64,000 nucleotides of DNA from the NCBI GenBank assembly GCA_037893245.1, contig JBAIAA010001539.1, forward strand, positions 20,078 to 84,077. Reading direction: 5' to 3'. The stretch comes from Crossaster papposus. Lineage: Eukaryota > Echinodermata > Asteroidea > Velatida > Solasteridae. The notes beneath the pieces are model-generated. The model did not search any database and was not told the origin of the DNA. It saw only the letters and a program-made list of their open reading frames with translations. Position numbers and translations under genes: made by a program. Shown here one piece after another: positions 12,353 to 27,022 of the stretch (within the stretch, counting starts at the first letter, position 1; each line of letters begins with the position of its first letter).

Positions 12353-15300
12353 TTATGCACACTTCTTTCCCTTTACATATTTCTTATGCACACTTCTTTC
12401 CCTTTACATATTTCTTATGCACACTTCTTTCCCTTTACATATTTCTTATGCACACTTCTTTCCCTTTACATATTTCTTATGCACACTTCTTTCCCTTTAC
12501 ATATTTCTTATGCACACTTCTTTCCCTTTACATATTTCTTATGCACACTTCTTTCCCTTTACATATTTCTTATGCACACTTCTTTCCCTTTACATATTTC
12601 TTATGCACACTTCTTTCCCTTTACATATTTCTTATGCACACTTCTTTCCCTTTACATATTTCTTATGCACACTTCTTTCCCTTTACATATTTCTTATGCA
12701 CACTTCTTTCCCTTTACATATTTCTTATGCACACTTCTTTCCCTTTACATATTTCTTATGCACACTTCTTTCCCTTTACATATTTCTTATGCACACTTCT
12801 TTCCCTTTACATATTTCTTATGCACACTTCTTTCCCTTTACATATTTCTTATGCACACTTCTTTCCCTTTACATATTTCTTATGCACACTTCTTTCCCTT
12901 TACATATTTCTTATGCACACTTCTTTCCCTTTACATATTTCTTATGCACACTTCTTTCCCTTTACATATTTCTTATGCACACTTCTTTCCCTTTACATAT
13001 TTCTTATGCACACTTCTTTCCCTTTACATATTTCTTATGCACACTTCTTTCCCTTTACATATTTCTTATGCACACTTCTTTCCCTTTACATATTTCTTAT
13101 GCACACTTCTTTCCCTTTACATATTTCTTATGCACACTTCTTTCCCTTTACATATTTCTTATGCACACTTCTTTCCCTTTACATATTTCTTATGCACACT
13201 TCTTTCCCTTTACATATTTCTTATGCACACTTCTTTCCCTTTACATATTTCTTATGCACACTTCTTTCCCTTTACATATTTCTTATGCACACTTCTTTCC
13301 CTTTACATATTTCTTATGCACACTTCTTTCCCTTTACATATTTCTTATGCACACTTCTTTCCCTTTACATATTTCTTATGCACACTTCTTTCCCTTTACA
13401 TATTTCTTATGCACACTTCTTTCCCTTTACATATTTCTTATGCACACTTCTTTCCCTTTACATATTTCTTATGCACACTTCTTTCCCTTTACATATTTCT
13501 TATGCACACTTCTTTCCCTTTACATATTTCTTATGCACACTTCTTTCCCTTTACATATTTCTTATGCACACTTCTTTCCCTTTACATATTTCTTATGCAC
13601 ACTTCTTTCCCTTTACATATTTCTTATGCACACTTCTTTCCCTTTACATATTTCTTATGCACACTTCTTTCCCTTTACATATTTCTTATGCACACTTCTT
13701 TCCCTTTACATATTTCTTATGCACACTTCTTTCCCTTTACATATTTCTTATGCACACTTCTTTCCCTTTACATATTTCTTATGCACACTTCTTTCCCTTT
13801 ACATATTTCTTATGCACACTTCTTTCCCTTTACATATTTCTTATGCACACTTCTTTCCCTTTACATATTTCTTATGCACACTTCTTTCCCTTTACATATT
13901 TCTTATGCACACTTCTTTCCCTTTACATATTTCTTATGCACACTTCTTTCCCTTTACATATTTCTTATGCACACTTCTTTCCCTTTACATATTTCTTATG
14001 CACACTTCTTTCCCTTTACATATTTCTTATGCACACTTCTTTCCCTTTACATATTTCTTATGCACACTTCTTTCCCTTTACATATTTCTTATGCACACTT
14101 CTTTCCCTTTACATATTTCTTATGCACACTTCTTTCCCTTTACATATTTCTTATGCACACTTCTTTCCCTTTACATATTTCTTATGCACACTTCTTTCCC
14201 TTTACATATTTCTTATGCACACTTCTTTCCCTTTACATATTTCTTATGCACACTTCTTTCCCTTTACATATTTCTTATGCACACTTCTTTCCCTTTACAT
14301 ATTTCTTATGCACACTTCTTTCCCTTTACATATTTCTTATGCACACTTCTTTCCCTTTACATATTTCTTATGCACACTTCTTTCCCTTTACATATTTCTT
14401 ATGCACACTTCTTTCCCTTTACATATTTCTTATGCACACTTCTTTCCCTTTACATATTTCTTATGCACACTTCTTTCCCTTTACATATTTCTTATGCACA
14501 CTTCTTTCCCTTTACATATTTCTTATGCACACTTCTTTCCCTTTACATATTTCTTATGCACACTTCTTTCCCTTTACATATTTCTTATGCACACTTCTTT
14601 CCCTTTACATATTTCTTATGCACACTTCTTTCCCTTTACATATTTCTTATGCACACTTCTTTCCCTTTACATATTTCTTATGCACACTTCTTTCCCTTTA
14701 CATATTTCTTATGCACACTTCTTTCCCTTTACATATTTCTTATGCACACTTCTTTCCCTTTACATATTTCTTATGCACACTTCTTTCCCTTTACATATTT
14801 CTTATGCACACTTCTTTCCCTTTACATATTTCTTATGCACACTTCTTTCCCTTTACATATTTCTTATGCACACTTCTTTCCCTTTACATATTTCTTATGC
14901 ACACTTCTTTCCCTTTACATATTTCTTATGCACACTTCTTTCCCTTTACATATTTCTTATGCACACTTCTTTCCCTTTACATATTTCTTATGCACACTTC
15001 TTTCCCTTTACATATTTCTTATGCACACTTCTTTCCCTTTACATATTTCTTATGCACACTTCTTTCCCTTTACATATTTCTTATGCACACTTCTTTCCCT
15101 TTACATATTTCTTATGCACACTTCTTTCCCTTTACATATTTCTTATGCACACTTCTTTCCCTTTACATATTTCTTATGCACACTTCTTTCCCTTTACATA
15201 TTTCTTATGCACACTTCTTTCCCTTTACATATTTCTTATGCACACTTCTTTCCCTTTACATATTTCTTATGCACACTTCTTTCCCTTTACATATTTCTTA

Positions 15301-18032
15301 TGCACACTTCTTTCCCTTTACATATTTCTTATGCACACTTCTTTCCCTTTACATATTTCTTATGCACACTTCTTTCCCTTTACATATTTCTTATGCACAC
15401 TTCTTTCCCTTTACATATTTCTTATGCACACTTCTTTCCCTTTACATATTTCTTATGCACACTTCTTTCCCTTTACATATTTCTTATGCACACTTCTTTC
15501 CCTTTACATATTTCTTATGCACACTTCTTTCCCTTTACATATTTCTTATGCACACTTCTTTCCCTTTACATATTTCTTATGCACACTTCTTTCCCTTTAC
15601 ATATTTCTTATGCACACTTCTTTCCCTTTACATATTTCTTATGCACACTTCTTTCCCTTTACATATTTCTTATGCACACTTCTTTCCCTTTACATATTTC
15701 TTATGCACACTTCTTTCCCTTTACATATTTCTTATGCACACTTCTTTCCCTTTACATATTTCTTATGCACACTTCTTTCCCTTTACATATTTCTTATGCA
15801 CACTTCTTTCCCTTTACATATTTCTTATGCACACTTCTTTCCCTTTACATATTTCTTATGCACACTTCTTTCCCTTTACATATTTCTTATGCACACTTCT
15901 TTCCCTTTACATATTTCTTATGCACACTTCTTTCCCTTTACATATTTCTTATGCACACTTCTTTCCCTTTACATATTTCTTATGCACACTTCTTTCCCTT
16001 TACATATTTCTTATGCACACTTCTTTCCCTTTACATATTTCTTATGCACACTTCTTTCCCTTTACATATTTCTTATGCACACTTCTTTCCCTTTACATAT
16101 TTCTTATGCACACTTCTTTCCCTTTACATATTTCTTATGCACACTTCTTTCCCTTTACATATTTCTTATGCACACTTCTTTCCCTTTACATATTTCTTAT
16201 GCACACTTCTTTCCCTTTACATATTTCTTATGCACACTTCTTTCCCTTTACATATTTCTTATGCACACTTCTTTCCCTTTACATATTTCTTATGCACACT
16301 TCTTTCCCTTTACATATTTCTTATGCACACTTCTTTCCCTTTACATATTTCTTATGCACACTTCTTTCCCTTTACATATTTCTTATGCACACTTCTTTCC
16401 CTTTACATATTTCTTATGCACACTTCTTTCCCTTTACATATTTCTTATGCACACTTCTTTCCCTTTACATATTTCTTATGCACACTTCTTTCCCTTTACA
16501 TATTTCTTATGCACACTTCTTTCCCTTTACATATTTCTTATGCACACTTCTTTCCCTTTACATATTTCTTATGCACACTTCTTTCCCTTTACATATTTCT
16601 TATGCACACTTCTTTCCCTTTACATATTTCTTATGCACACTTCTTTCCCTTTACATATTTCTTATGCACACTTCTTTCCCTTTACATATTTCTTATGCAC
16701 ACTTCTTTCCCTTTACATATTTCTTATGCACACTTCTTTCCCTTTACATATTTCTTATGCACACTTCTTTCCCTTTACATATTTCTTATGCACACTTCTT
16801 TCCCTTTACATATTTCTTATGCACACTTCTTTCCCTTTACATATTTCTTATGCACACTTCTTTCCCTTTACATATTTCTTATGCACACTTCTTTCCCTTT
16901 ACATATTTCTTATGCACACTTCTTTCCCTTTACATATTTCTTATGCACACTTCTTTCCCTTTACATATTTCTTATGCACACTTCTTTCCCTTTACATATT
17001 TCTTATGCACACTTCTTTCCCTTTACATATTTCTTATGCACACTTCTTTCCCTTTACATATTTCTTATGCACACTTCTTTCCCTTTACATATTTCTTATG
17101 CACACTTCTTTCCCTTTACATATTTCTTATGCACACTTCTTTCCCTTTACATATTTCTTATGCACACTTCTTTCCCTTTACATATTTCTTATGCACACTT
17201 CTTTCCCTTTACATATTTCTTATGCACACTTCTTTCCCTTTACATATTTCTTATGCACACTTCTTTCCCTTTACATATTTCTTATGCACACTTCTTTCCC
17301 TTTACATATTTCTTATGCACACTTCTTTCCCTTTACATATTTCTTATGCACACTTCTTTCCCTTTACATATTTCTTATGCACACTTCTTTCCCTTTACAT
17401 ATTTCTTATGCACACTTCTTTCCCTTTACATATTTCTTATGCACACTTCTTTCCCTTTACATATTTCTTATGCACACTTCTTTCCCTTTACATATTTCTT
17501 ATGCACACTTCTTTCCCTTTACATATTTCTTATGCACACTTCTTTCCCTTTACATATTTCTTATGCACACTTCTTTCCCTTTACATATTTCTTATGCACA
17601 CTTCTTTCCCTTTACATATTTCTTATGCACACTTCTTTCCCTTTACATATTTCTTATGCACACTTCTTTCCCTTTACATATTTCTTATGCACACTTCTTT
17701 CCCTTTACATATTTCTTATGCACACTTCTTTCCCTTTACATATTTCTTATGCACACTTCTTTCCCTTTACATATTTCTTATGCACACTTCTTTCCCTTTA
17801 CATATTTCTTATGCACACTTCTTTCCCTTTACATATTTCTTATGCACACTTCTTTCCCTTTACATATTTCTTATGCACACTTCTTTCCCTTTACATATTT
17901 CTTATGCACACTTCTTTCCCTTTACATATTTCTTATGCACACTTCTTTCCCTTTACATATTTCTTATGCACACTTCTTTCCCTTTACATATTTCTTATGC
18001 ACACTTCTTTCCCTTTACATATTTCTTATGCC

Positions 18033-21000
18033 ACTTCTTTCCCTTTACATATTTCTTATGCACACTTCTTTCCCTTTACATATTTCTTATGCACACTTCT
18101 TTCCCTTTACATATTTCTTATGCACACTTCTTTCCTTTTACATATTTCTTATGCACACTTCTTTCCCTTTACATATTTATTATGCACACTTCTTTCTCTT
18201 TATTATTTATTATGCACACTTCTTTCCCTTTACATATTTAACTCGAGGGCTTGTCCCGACATCATGTGTTTATTTCTTATGCACACTTCTTTCCCTTTAC
18301 ATATTTCTTATGCACACTTCTTTCCCTTTACATATTTCTTATGCACACTTCTTTCCCTTTACATATTTCTTATGCACACTTCTTTCCCTTTACATATTTC
18401 TTATGCACACTTCTTTCCCTTTACATATTTCTTATGCACACTTCTTTCCCTTTACATATTTCTTATGCACACTTCTTTCCCTTTACATATTTCTTATGCA
18501 CACTTCTTTCCCTTTACATATTTCTTATGCACACTTCTTTCCCTTTACATATTTCTTATGCACACTTCTTTCCCTTTACATATTTCTTATGCACACTTCT
18601 TTCCCTTTACATATTTCTTATGCACACTTCTTTCCCTTTACATATTTCTTATGCACACTTCTTTCCCTTTACATATTTCTTATGCACACTTCTTTCCCTT
18701 TACATATTTCTTATGCACACTTCTTTCCCTTTACATATTTCTTATGCACACTTCTTTCCCTTTACATATTTCTTATGCACACTTCTTTCCCTTTACATAT
18801 TTCTTATGCACACTTCTTTCCCTTTACATATTTCTTATGCACACTTCTTTCCCTTTACATATTTCTTATGCACACTTCTTTCCCTTTACATATTTCTTAT
18901 GCACACTTCTTTGCCTTTACATATTTCTTATGCACACTTCTTTCCCTTTACATATTTCTTATGCACACTTCTTTCCCTTTACATATTTCTTATGCACACT
19001 TCTTTCCATTTACATATTTCTTATGCACACTTCTTTCCCTTTACATATTTCTTATGCACACTTCTTTCCCTTTACATATTTCTTATGCACACTTATTTCC
19101 CTTTACATATTTATTATGCACACTTCTTTCTCTTTACATATTTCTTATGCACACTTCTTTCCCTTTACATATTTCTTATGCACACTTCTTTCCCTTTACA
19201 TATTTCTTATGCACACTTCTTTCCCTTTACATATTTATTATGCACACTTCTTTCCCTTTACATATTTAACTCGAGGGCTTGTTCCCACATCATGTGTTTA
19301 TTTCTTATGCACACTTCTTTCCCTTTACATATTTCTTACTCACACTTCTTTCCCTTTACATATTTCTTATGCACACTTCTTTTCCTTTATTATTTCTTAT
19401 GCACACTTCTTTCCCTTTACATATTTCTTATGCACACTTCTTTCCCTTTACATATTTCTTATGCACACTTCTTTCCCTTTACATATTTCTTATGCACACT
19501 TCTTTCCCTTTACATATTTCTTATGCACACTTCTTTCCCGTTACATATTTCTTATGCACACTTCTTTCCCTTTACATATTTCTTATGCACACTTCTTTCC
19601 CATTACATATTTATTATGCACACTTCTTTCCCTTTACATATTTCTTATGCACACTTCTTTCCCTTTACATATTTCTTATGCACACTTCTTTCCCTTTACA
19701 TATTTCTTATGCACACTTCTTTCCCTTTACATATTTCTTATGCACACTTCTTTCCCTTTACATATTTCTTATGCACACTTCTTTCCCTTTACATATTTCT
19801 TATGCACACTTCTTTCCCTTTACATATTTCTTATGCACACTTCTTTCCCTTTACATATTTCTTATGCACACTTCTTTCCCTTTACATATTTCTTATGCAC
19901 ACTTCTTTCCCTTTACATATTTCTTATGCACACTTCTTTCCCTTTACATATTTCTTATGCACACTTCTTTCCCTTTACATATTTCTTATGCACACTTCTT
20001 TCCCTTTACATATTTCTTATGCACACTTCTTTCCCTTTACATATTTCTTATGCACACTTCTTTCCCTTTACATATTTCTTATGCACACTTCTTTCCCTTT
20101 ACATATTTCTTATGCACACTTCTTTCCCTTTACATATTTCTTATGCACACTTCTTTCCCTTTACATATTTCTTATGCACACTTCTTTCCCTTTACATATT
20201 TCTTATGCACACTTCTTTCCCTTTACATATTTCTTATGCACACTTCTTTCCCTTTACATATTTCTTATGCACACTTCTTTCCCTTTACATATTTCTTATG
20301 CACACTTCTTTCCCTTTACATATTTCTTATGCACACTTCTTTCCCTTTACATATTTCTTATGCACACTTCTTTCCCTTTACATATTTAACTCGAGGGCTT
20401 GTTCCCACATCATGTGTTTATTTCTTATGCACACTTCTTTCCCTTTACATATTTCTTATGCACACTTCTTTTCCTTTATTATTTCTTATGCACACTTCTT
20501 TCCCTTTACATATTTCTTATGCACACTTCTTTCCCTTTACATATTTCTTATGCACACTTCTTTCCCTTTACATATTTCTTATGCACACTTCTTTCCCTTT
20601 ACATATTTCTTATGCACACTTCTTTCCCTTTACATATTTCTTATGCACACTTCTTTCCCTTTACATATTTCTTATGCACACTTCTTTCCCTTTACATATT
20701 TCTTATGCACACTTATTTCCCTTTACATATTTCTTATGCACACTTCTTTCCCTTTACATATTTCTTATGCACACTTCTTTCCCTTTACATATTTCTTATG
20801 CACACTTCTTTCCCTTTACATATTTATTATGCACACTTCTTTCCCTTTACATATTTCTTATGCACACTTCTTTCCCTTTACATATTTCTTATGCACACTT
20901 CTTTCCCTTTACATATTTCTTATGCACACTTCTTTCCCTTTACATATTTCTTATGCACACTTCTTTCCCTTTACATATTTCTTATGCACACTTCTTTCCC

Positions 21001-21107
21001 TTTACATATTTCTTATGCACACTTCTTTCCCTTTACATATTTCTTATGCACACTTCTTTCCATTTACATATTTCTTATGCACACTTCTTTCCCTTTACAT
21101 ATTCCTT
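18033..21107 (+). repeat. 3,075-bp tandem duplication, first copy
   Basis: Segments at 18240 (A), 19268 (B) and 20388 (B) recur at 21315, 22343 and 23463. The 30-bp units at 18201, 19388 and 20477 recur at 21276, 22463 and 23552. Point markers (CCTTTTAC near 18135, TTTGCC near 18912, CCATTTAC near 19015, TTACTCAC near 19338, CCCGTTAC near 19538) also recur. The period equals 96 units plus 3 segments minus 9 bp of listed deletions. The copy begins exactly where the invariant block ends. Confidence 0.93.
18186..18216 (+). repeat. 30-bp unit family (TATTATTT), first of 25
   Basis: TTTACATATTT is replaced by TTTATTATTT, a net loss of 1 bp. TATTATTT begins at 18201, 19388, 20477, 21276, 22463, 23552, 24827, 37949, 38103, 41963, 43310, 43464, 48352, 48506, 49078, 50456, 51741, 51895, 52467, 61583, 61737, 62309 and 63532. 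The related GATTATTT begins at 33828, 38350, 40771, 43711 and 45843. These act as frame-shifting landmarks and track the duplications. The count in the title covers the identical-length lesions approximately; the lists are explicit. Confidence 0.9.
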
Positions 21108-21112
21108 ACTTC
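21100..21112 (+). repeat. Duplication junction scar: 6-bp loss
   Basis: Reads TATTCCTTACTTCTTTCCC where TATTTCTTATGCACACTTC is expected, so 6 bp are missing and one T is a C. It lies exactly 3,075 bp after the 1-bp-loss unit at 18,031 (TTATGCCACTTC). Homology between the two copies starts at the shared ACTTCTTTCC (18033 and 21108). Confidence 0.92.
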
Positions 21113-23780
21113 TTTCCCTTTACATATTTCTTATGCACACTTCTTTCCCTTTACATATTTCTTATGCACACTTCTTTCCCTTTACATATTTCTTATGCAC
21201 ACTTCTTTCCTTTTACATATTTCTTATGCACACTTCTTTCCCTTTACATATTTATTATGCACACTTCTTTCTCTTTATTATTTATTATGCACACTTCTTT
21301 CCCTTTACATATTTAACTCGAGGGCTTGTCCCGACATCATGTGTTTATTTCTTATGCACACTTCTTTCCCTTTACATATTTCTTATGCACACTTCTTTCC
21401 CTTTACATATTTCTTATGCACACATCTTTCCCTTTACATATTTCTTATGCACACTTCTTTCCCTTTACATATTTCTTATGCACACTTCTTTCCCTTTACA
21501 TATTTCTTATGCACACTTCTTTCCCTTTACATATTTCTTATGCACACTTCTTTCCCTTTACATATTTCTTATGCACACTTCTTTCCCTTTACATATTTCT
21601 TATGCACACTTCTTTCCCTTTACATATTTCTTATGCACACTTCTTTCCCTTTACATATTTCTTATGCACACTTCTTTCCCTTTACATATTTCTTATGCAC
21701 ACTTCTTTCCCTTTACATATTTCTTATGCACACTTCTTTCCCTTTACATATTTCTTATGCACACTTCTTTCCCTTTACATATTTCTTATGCACACTTCTT
21801 TCCCTTTACATATTTCTTATGCACACTTCTTTCCCTTTACATATTTCTTATGCACACTTCTTTCCCTTTACATATTTCTTATGCACACTTCTTTCCCTTT
21901 ACATATTTCTTATGCACACTTCTTTCCCTTTACATATTTCTTATGCACACTTCTTTCCCTTTACATATTTCTTATGCACACTTCTTTGCCTTTACATATT
22001 TCTTATGCACACTTCTTTCCCTTTACATATTTCTTATGCACACTTCTTTCCCTTTACATATTTCTTATGCACACTTCTTTCCATTTACATATTTCTTATG
22101 CACACTTCTTTCCCTTTACATATTTCTTATGCACACTTCTTTCCCTTTACATATTTCTTATGCACACTTATTTCCCTTTACATATTTCTTATGCACACTT
22201 CTTTCTCTTTACATATTTCTTATGCACACTTCTTTCCCTTTACATATTTCTTATGCACACTTCTTTCCCTTTACATATTTCTTATGCACACTTCTTTCCC
22301 TTTACATATTTATTATGCACACTTCTTTCCCTTTACATATTTAACTCGAGGGCTTGTTCCCACATCATGTGTTTATTTCTTATGCACACTTCTTTCCCTT
22401 TACATATTTCTTACTCACACTTCTTTCCCTTTACATATTTCTTATGCACACTTCTTTTCCTTTATTATTTCTTATGCACACTTCTTTCCCTTTACATATT
22501 TCTTATGCACACTTCTTTCCCTTTACATATTTCTTATGCACACTTCTTTCCCTTTACATATTTCTTATGCACACTTCTTTCCCTTTACATATTTCTTATG
22601 CACACTTCTTTCCCGTTACATATTTCTTATGCACACTTCTTTCCCTTTACATATTTCTTATGCACACTTCTTTCCCATTACATATTTCTTATGCACACTT
22701 CTTTCCCTTTACATATTTCTTATGCACACTTCTTTCCCTTTACATATTTCTTATGCACACTTCTTTCCCTTTACATATTTCTTATGCACACTTCTTTCCC
22801 TTTACATATTTCTTATGCACACTTCTTTCCCTTTACATATTTCTTATGCACACTTCTTTCCCTTTACATATTTCTTATGCACACTTCTTTCCCTTTACAT
22901 ATTTCTTATGCACACTTCTTTCCCTTTACATATTTCTTATGCACACTTCTTTCCCTTTACATATTTCTTATGCACACTTCTTTCCCTTTACATATTTCTT
23001 ATGCACACTTCTTTCCCTTTACATATTTCTTATGCACACTTCTTTCCCTTTACATATTTCTTATGCACACTTCTTTCCCTTTACATATTTCTTATGCACA
23101 CTTCTTTCCCTTTACATATTTCTTATGCACACTTCTTTCCCTTTACATATTTCTTATGCACACTTCTTTCCCTTTACATATTTCTTATGCACACTTCTTT
23201 CCCTTTACATATTTCTTATGCACACTTCTTTCCCTTTACATATTTCTTATGCACACTTCTTTCCCTTTACATATTTCTTATGCACACTTCTTTCCCTTTA
23301 CATATTTCTTATGCACACTTCTTTCCCTTTACATATTTCTTATGCACACTTCTTTCCCTTTACATATTTCTTATGCACACTTCTTTCCCTTTACATATTT
23401 CTTATGCACACTTCTTTCCCTTTACATATTTCTTATGCACACTTCTTTCCCTTTACATATTTAACTCGAGGGCTTGTTCCCACATCATGTGTTTATTTCT
23501 TATGCACACTTCTTTCCCTTTACATATTTCTTATGCACACTTCTTTTCCTTTATTATTTCTTATGCACACTTCTTTCCCTTTACATATTTCTTATGCACA
23601 CTTCTTTCCCTTTACATATTTCTTATGCACACTTCTTTCCCTTTACATATTTCTTATGCACACTTCTTTCCCTTTACATATTTCTTATGCACACTTCTTT
23701 CCCTTTACATATTTCTTATGCACACTTCTTTCCCTTTACATATTTCTTATGCACACTTCTTTCCCTTTACATATTTCTTA
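21108..23780 (+). repeat. 3,075-bp tandem duplication, second copy
   Basis: Matches the first copy until after the 30-bp unit at 23552. The segment at 23808 has no counterpart at 20733, so the copy ends between about 23,560 and 23,790. Differences from copy 1 are few: CACATC near 21422, and TTTCTTATG for TTTATTATG near 22184 and 22689. Confidence 0.9.
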
Positions 23781-23843
23781 TGCACACTTCTTTCCCTTTA
23801 CATATTTAACTCGAGGGCTTGTTCCCACATCATGTGTTTATTT

Positions 23844-25141
23844 CTTATGCACACTTCTTTCCCTTTACATATTTCTTATGCACACTTCTTTCCCTTTACA
23901 TATTTCTTATGCACACTTCTTTCCCTTTACATATTTCTTATGCACACTTCTTTCCCTTTACATATTTCTTATGCACACTTCTTTCCCTTTACATATTTCT
24001 TATGCACACTTCTTTCCCTTTACATATTTCTTATGCACACTTCTTTCCCTTTACATATTTCTTATGCACACTTCTTTCCCTTTACATATTTCTTATGCAC
24101 ACTTCTTTCCCTTTACATATTTCTTATGCACACTTCTTTCCCTTTACATATTTCTTATGCACACTTCTTTCCCTTTACATATTTCTTATGCACACTTCTT
24201 TCCCTTTACATATTTCTTATGCACACTTCTTTCCCTTTACATATTTCTTATGCACACTTCTTTCCCTTTACATATTTCTTATGCACACTTCTTTCCCTTT
24301 ACATATTTCTTATGCACACATCTTTCCCTTTACATATTTCTTATGCACACTTCTTTCCCTTTACATATTTCTTATGCACACTTCGTTCCCTTTACATATT
24401 TCTTATGCACACTTCTTTCCCTTTACATATTTCTTATGCACACTTCTTTCCCTTTACATATTTCTTATGCACACTTCTTTCCCTTTACATATTTCTTATG
24501 CACACTTCTTTCCCTTTACATATTTCTTATGCACACTTCTTTCCCTTTACATATTTCTTATGCACACTTCTTTCCCTTTACATATTTCTTATGCACACTT
24601 CTTTCCCTTTACATATTTCTTATGCACACTTCTTTCCCTTTACATATTTCTTATGCACACTTCTTTCCCTTTACATATTTCGTATGCACACTTCTTTCCC
24701 TTTACATATTTCTTATGCACACTTCTTTCCCTTTACATATTTCTTATGCACACTTCTTTCCCTTTACATATTTCTTATGCACACTTCTTTCCCTTTACAT
24801 ATTTCTTATGCACACTTCTTTTCCTTTATTATTTCGTATGCACACTTCTTTCCCTTTACATATTTCTTATGCACACTTCTTTCCCTTTACATATTTCTTA
24901 TGCACACTTCTTTCCCTTTACATATTTCTTATGCACACTTCTTTCCCTTTACATATTTCTTATGCACACTTCTTTCCCTTTACATATTTCTTATGCACAC
25001 TTCTTTCCCTTTACATATTTCTTATGCACACTTCTTTCCCTTTACATATTTCTTATGCACACTTCTTTCCCTTTACATATTTCTTATGCACACTTCTTTC
25101 CCTTTACATATTTCTTATGCACACTTCTTTCTCTTTACATA
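23844..25141 (+). repeat. Segment-free stretch with scattered variants
   Basis: Follows the B segment at 23808. Units are regular with isolated changes: CACATC near 24318, TTCGTTCC near 24383, TTCGTATG near 24681, a 30-bp unit at 24827 followed by TTCGTATG, and TTTCTCTTTAC near 25131. This is a gradient from variant to invariant units. Confidence 0.88.
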
Positions 25142-25805
25142 TTTCTTATGCACACTTCTTTCCCTTTACATATTTCTTATGCACACTTCTTTCCCTTTAC
25201 ATATTTCTTATGCACACTTCTTTCCCTTTACATATTTCTTATGCACACTTCTTTCCCTTTACATATTTCTTATGCACACTTCTTTCCCTTTACATATTTC
25301 TTATGCACACTTCTTTCCCTTTACATATTTCTTATGCACACTTCTTTCCCTTTACATATTTCTTATGCACACTTCTTTCCCTTTACATATTTCTTATGCA
25401 CACTTCTTTCCCTTTACATATTTCTTATGCACACTTCTTTCCCTTTACATATTTCTTATGCACACTTCTTTCCCTTTACATATTTCTTATGCACACTTCT
25501 TTCCCTTTACATATTTCTTATGCACACTTCTTTCCCTTTACATATTTCTTATGCACACTTCTTTCCCTTTACATATTTCTTATGCACACTTCTTTCCCTT
25601 TACATATTTCTTATGCACACTTCTTTCCCTTTACATATTTCTTATGCACACTTCTTTCCCTTTACATATTTCTTATGCACACTTCTTTCCCTTTACATAT
25701 TTCTTATGCACACTTCTTTCCCTTTACATATTTCTTATGCACACTTCTTTCCCTTTACATATTTCTTATGCACACTTCTTTCCCTTTACATATTTCTTAT
25801 GCACA

Positions 25806-25822
25806 CTTCTTTCCTTTACATA
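25806..25822 (+). repeat. Off-length unit: 1-bp loss
   Basis: CTTTCCTTTAC in place of CTTTCCCTTTAC, one C lost in the CCC run. The same lesion recurs at about 60,013 (feature 60,009-60,022). Confidence 0.9.
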
Positions 25823-27000
25823 TTTCTTATGCACACTTCTTTCCCTTTACATATTTCTTATGCACACTTCTTTCCCTTTACATATTTCTTATGCACACTT
25901 CTTTCCCTTTACATATTTCTTATGCACACTTCTTTCCCTTTACATATTTCTTATGCACACTTCTTTCCCTTTACATATTTCTTATGCACACTTCTTTCCC
26001 TTTACATATTTCTTATGCACACTTCTTTCCCTTTACATATTTCTTATGCACACTTCTTTCCCTTTACATATTTCTTATGCACACTTCTTTCCCTTTACAT
26101 ATTTCTTATGCACACTTCTTTCCCTTTACATATTTCTTATGCACACTTCTTTCCCTTTACATATTTCTTATGCACACTTCTTTCCCTTTACATATTTCTT
26201 ATGCACACTTCTTTCCCTTTACATATTTCTTATGCACACTTCTTTCCCTTTACATATTTCTTATGCACACTTCTTTCCCTTTACATATTTCTTATGCACA
26301 CTTCTTTCCCTTTACATATTTCTTATGCACACTTCTTTCCCTTTACATATTTCTTATGCACACTTCTTTCCCTTTACATATTTCTTATGCACACTTCTTT
26401 CCCTTTACATATTTCTTATGCACACTTCTTTCCCTTTACATATTTCTTATGCACACTTCTTTCCCTTTACATATTTCTTATGCACACTTCTTTCCCTTTA
26501 CATATTTCTTATGCACACTTCTTTCCCTTTACATATTTCTTATGCACACTTCTTTCCCTTTACATATTTCTTATGCACACTTCTTTCCCTTTACATATTT
26601 CTTATGCACACTTCTTTCCCTTTACATATTTCTTATGCACACTTCTTTCCCTTTACATATTTCTTATGCACACTTCTTTCCCTTTACATATTTCTTATGC
26701 ACACTTCTTTCCCTTTACATATTTCTTATGCACACTTCTTTCCCTTTACATATTTCTTATGCACACTTCTTTCCCTTTACATATTTCTTATGCACACTTC
26801 TTTCCCTTTACATATTTCTTATGCACACTTCTTTCCCTTTACATATTTCTTATGCACACTTCTTTCCCTTTACATATTTCTTATGCACACTTCTTTCCCT
26901 TTACATATTTCTTATGCACACTTCTTTCCCTTTACATATTTCTTATGCACACTTCTTTCCCTTTACATATTTCTTATGCACACTTCTTTCCCTTTACATA

Positions 27001-27022
27001 TTTCTGCTTTCCCTTCATATTT
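27001..27022 (+). repeat. Off-length unit: 12-bp loss
   Basis: Reads TTTCTGCTTTCCCTTCATAT. Relative to a normal unit, 12 bp are missing, leaving a 19-bp unit, the shortest in the window. Both flanks are perfect units. Confidence 0.93.

Larger units (their letters stand above)
11206..18032 (+). repeat. Near-invariant 31-bp unit block 1
   Basis: About 6.8 kb without any 36-bp segment. After the last scattered variant (TTTAAATAT at about 11,633) I see no substitution in any unit up to 18,030. The only departures are off-length units at about 11,756-11,770 and 12,331-12,352 and the one-base loss at 18,031. From 12,353 to 18,030 this is about 183 successive identical units, in contrast to flanks where a variant occurs every few units. 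Confidence 0.92.
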
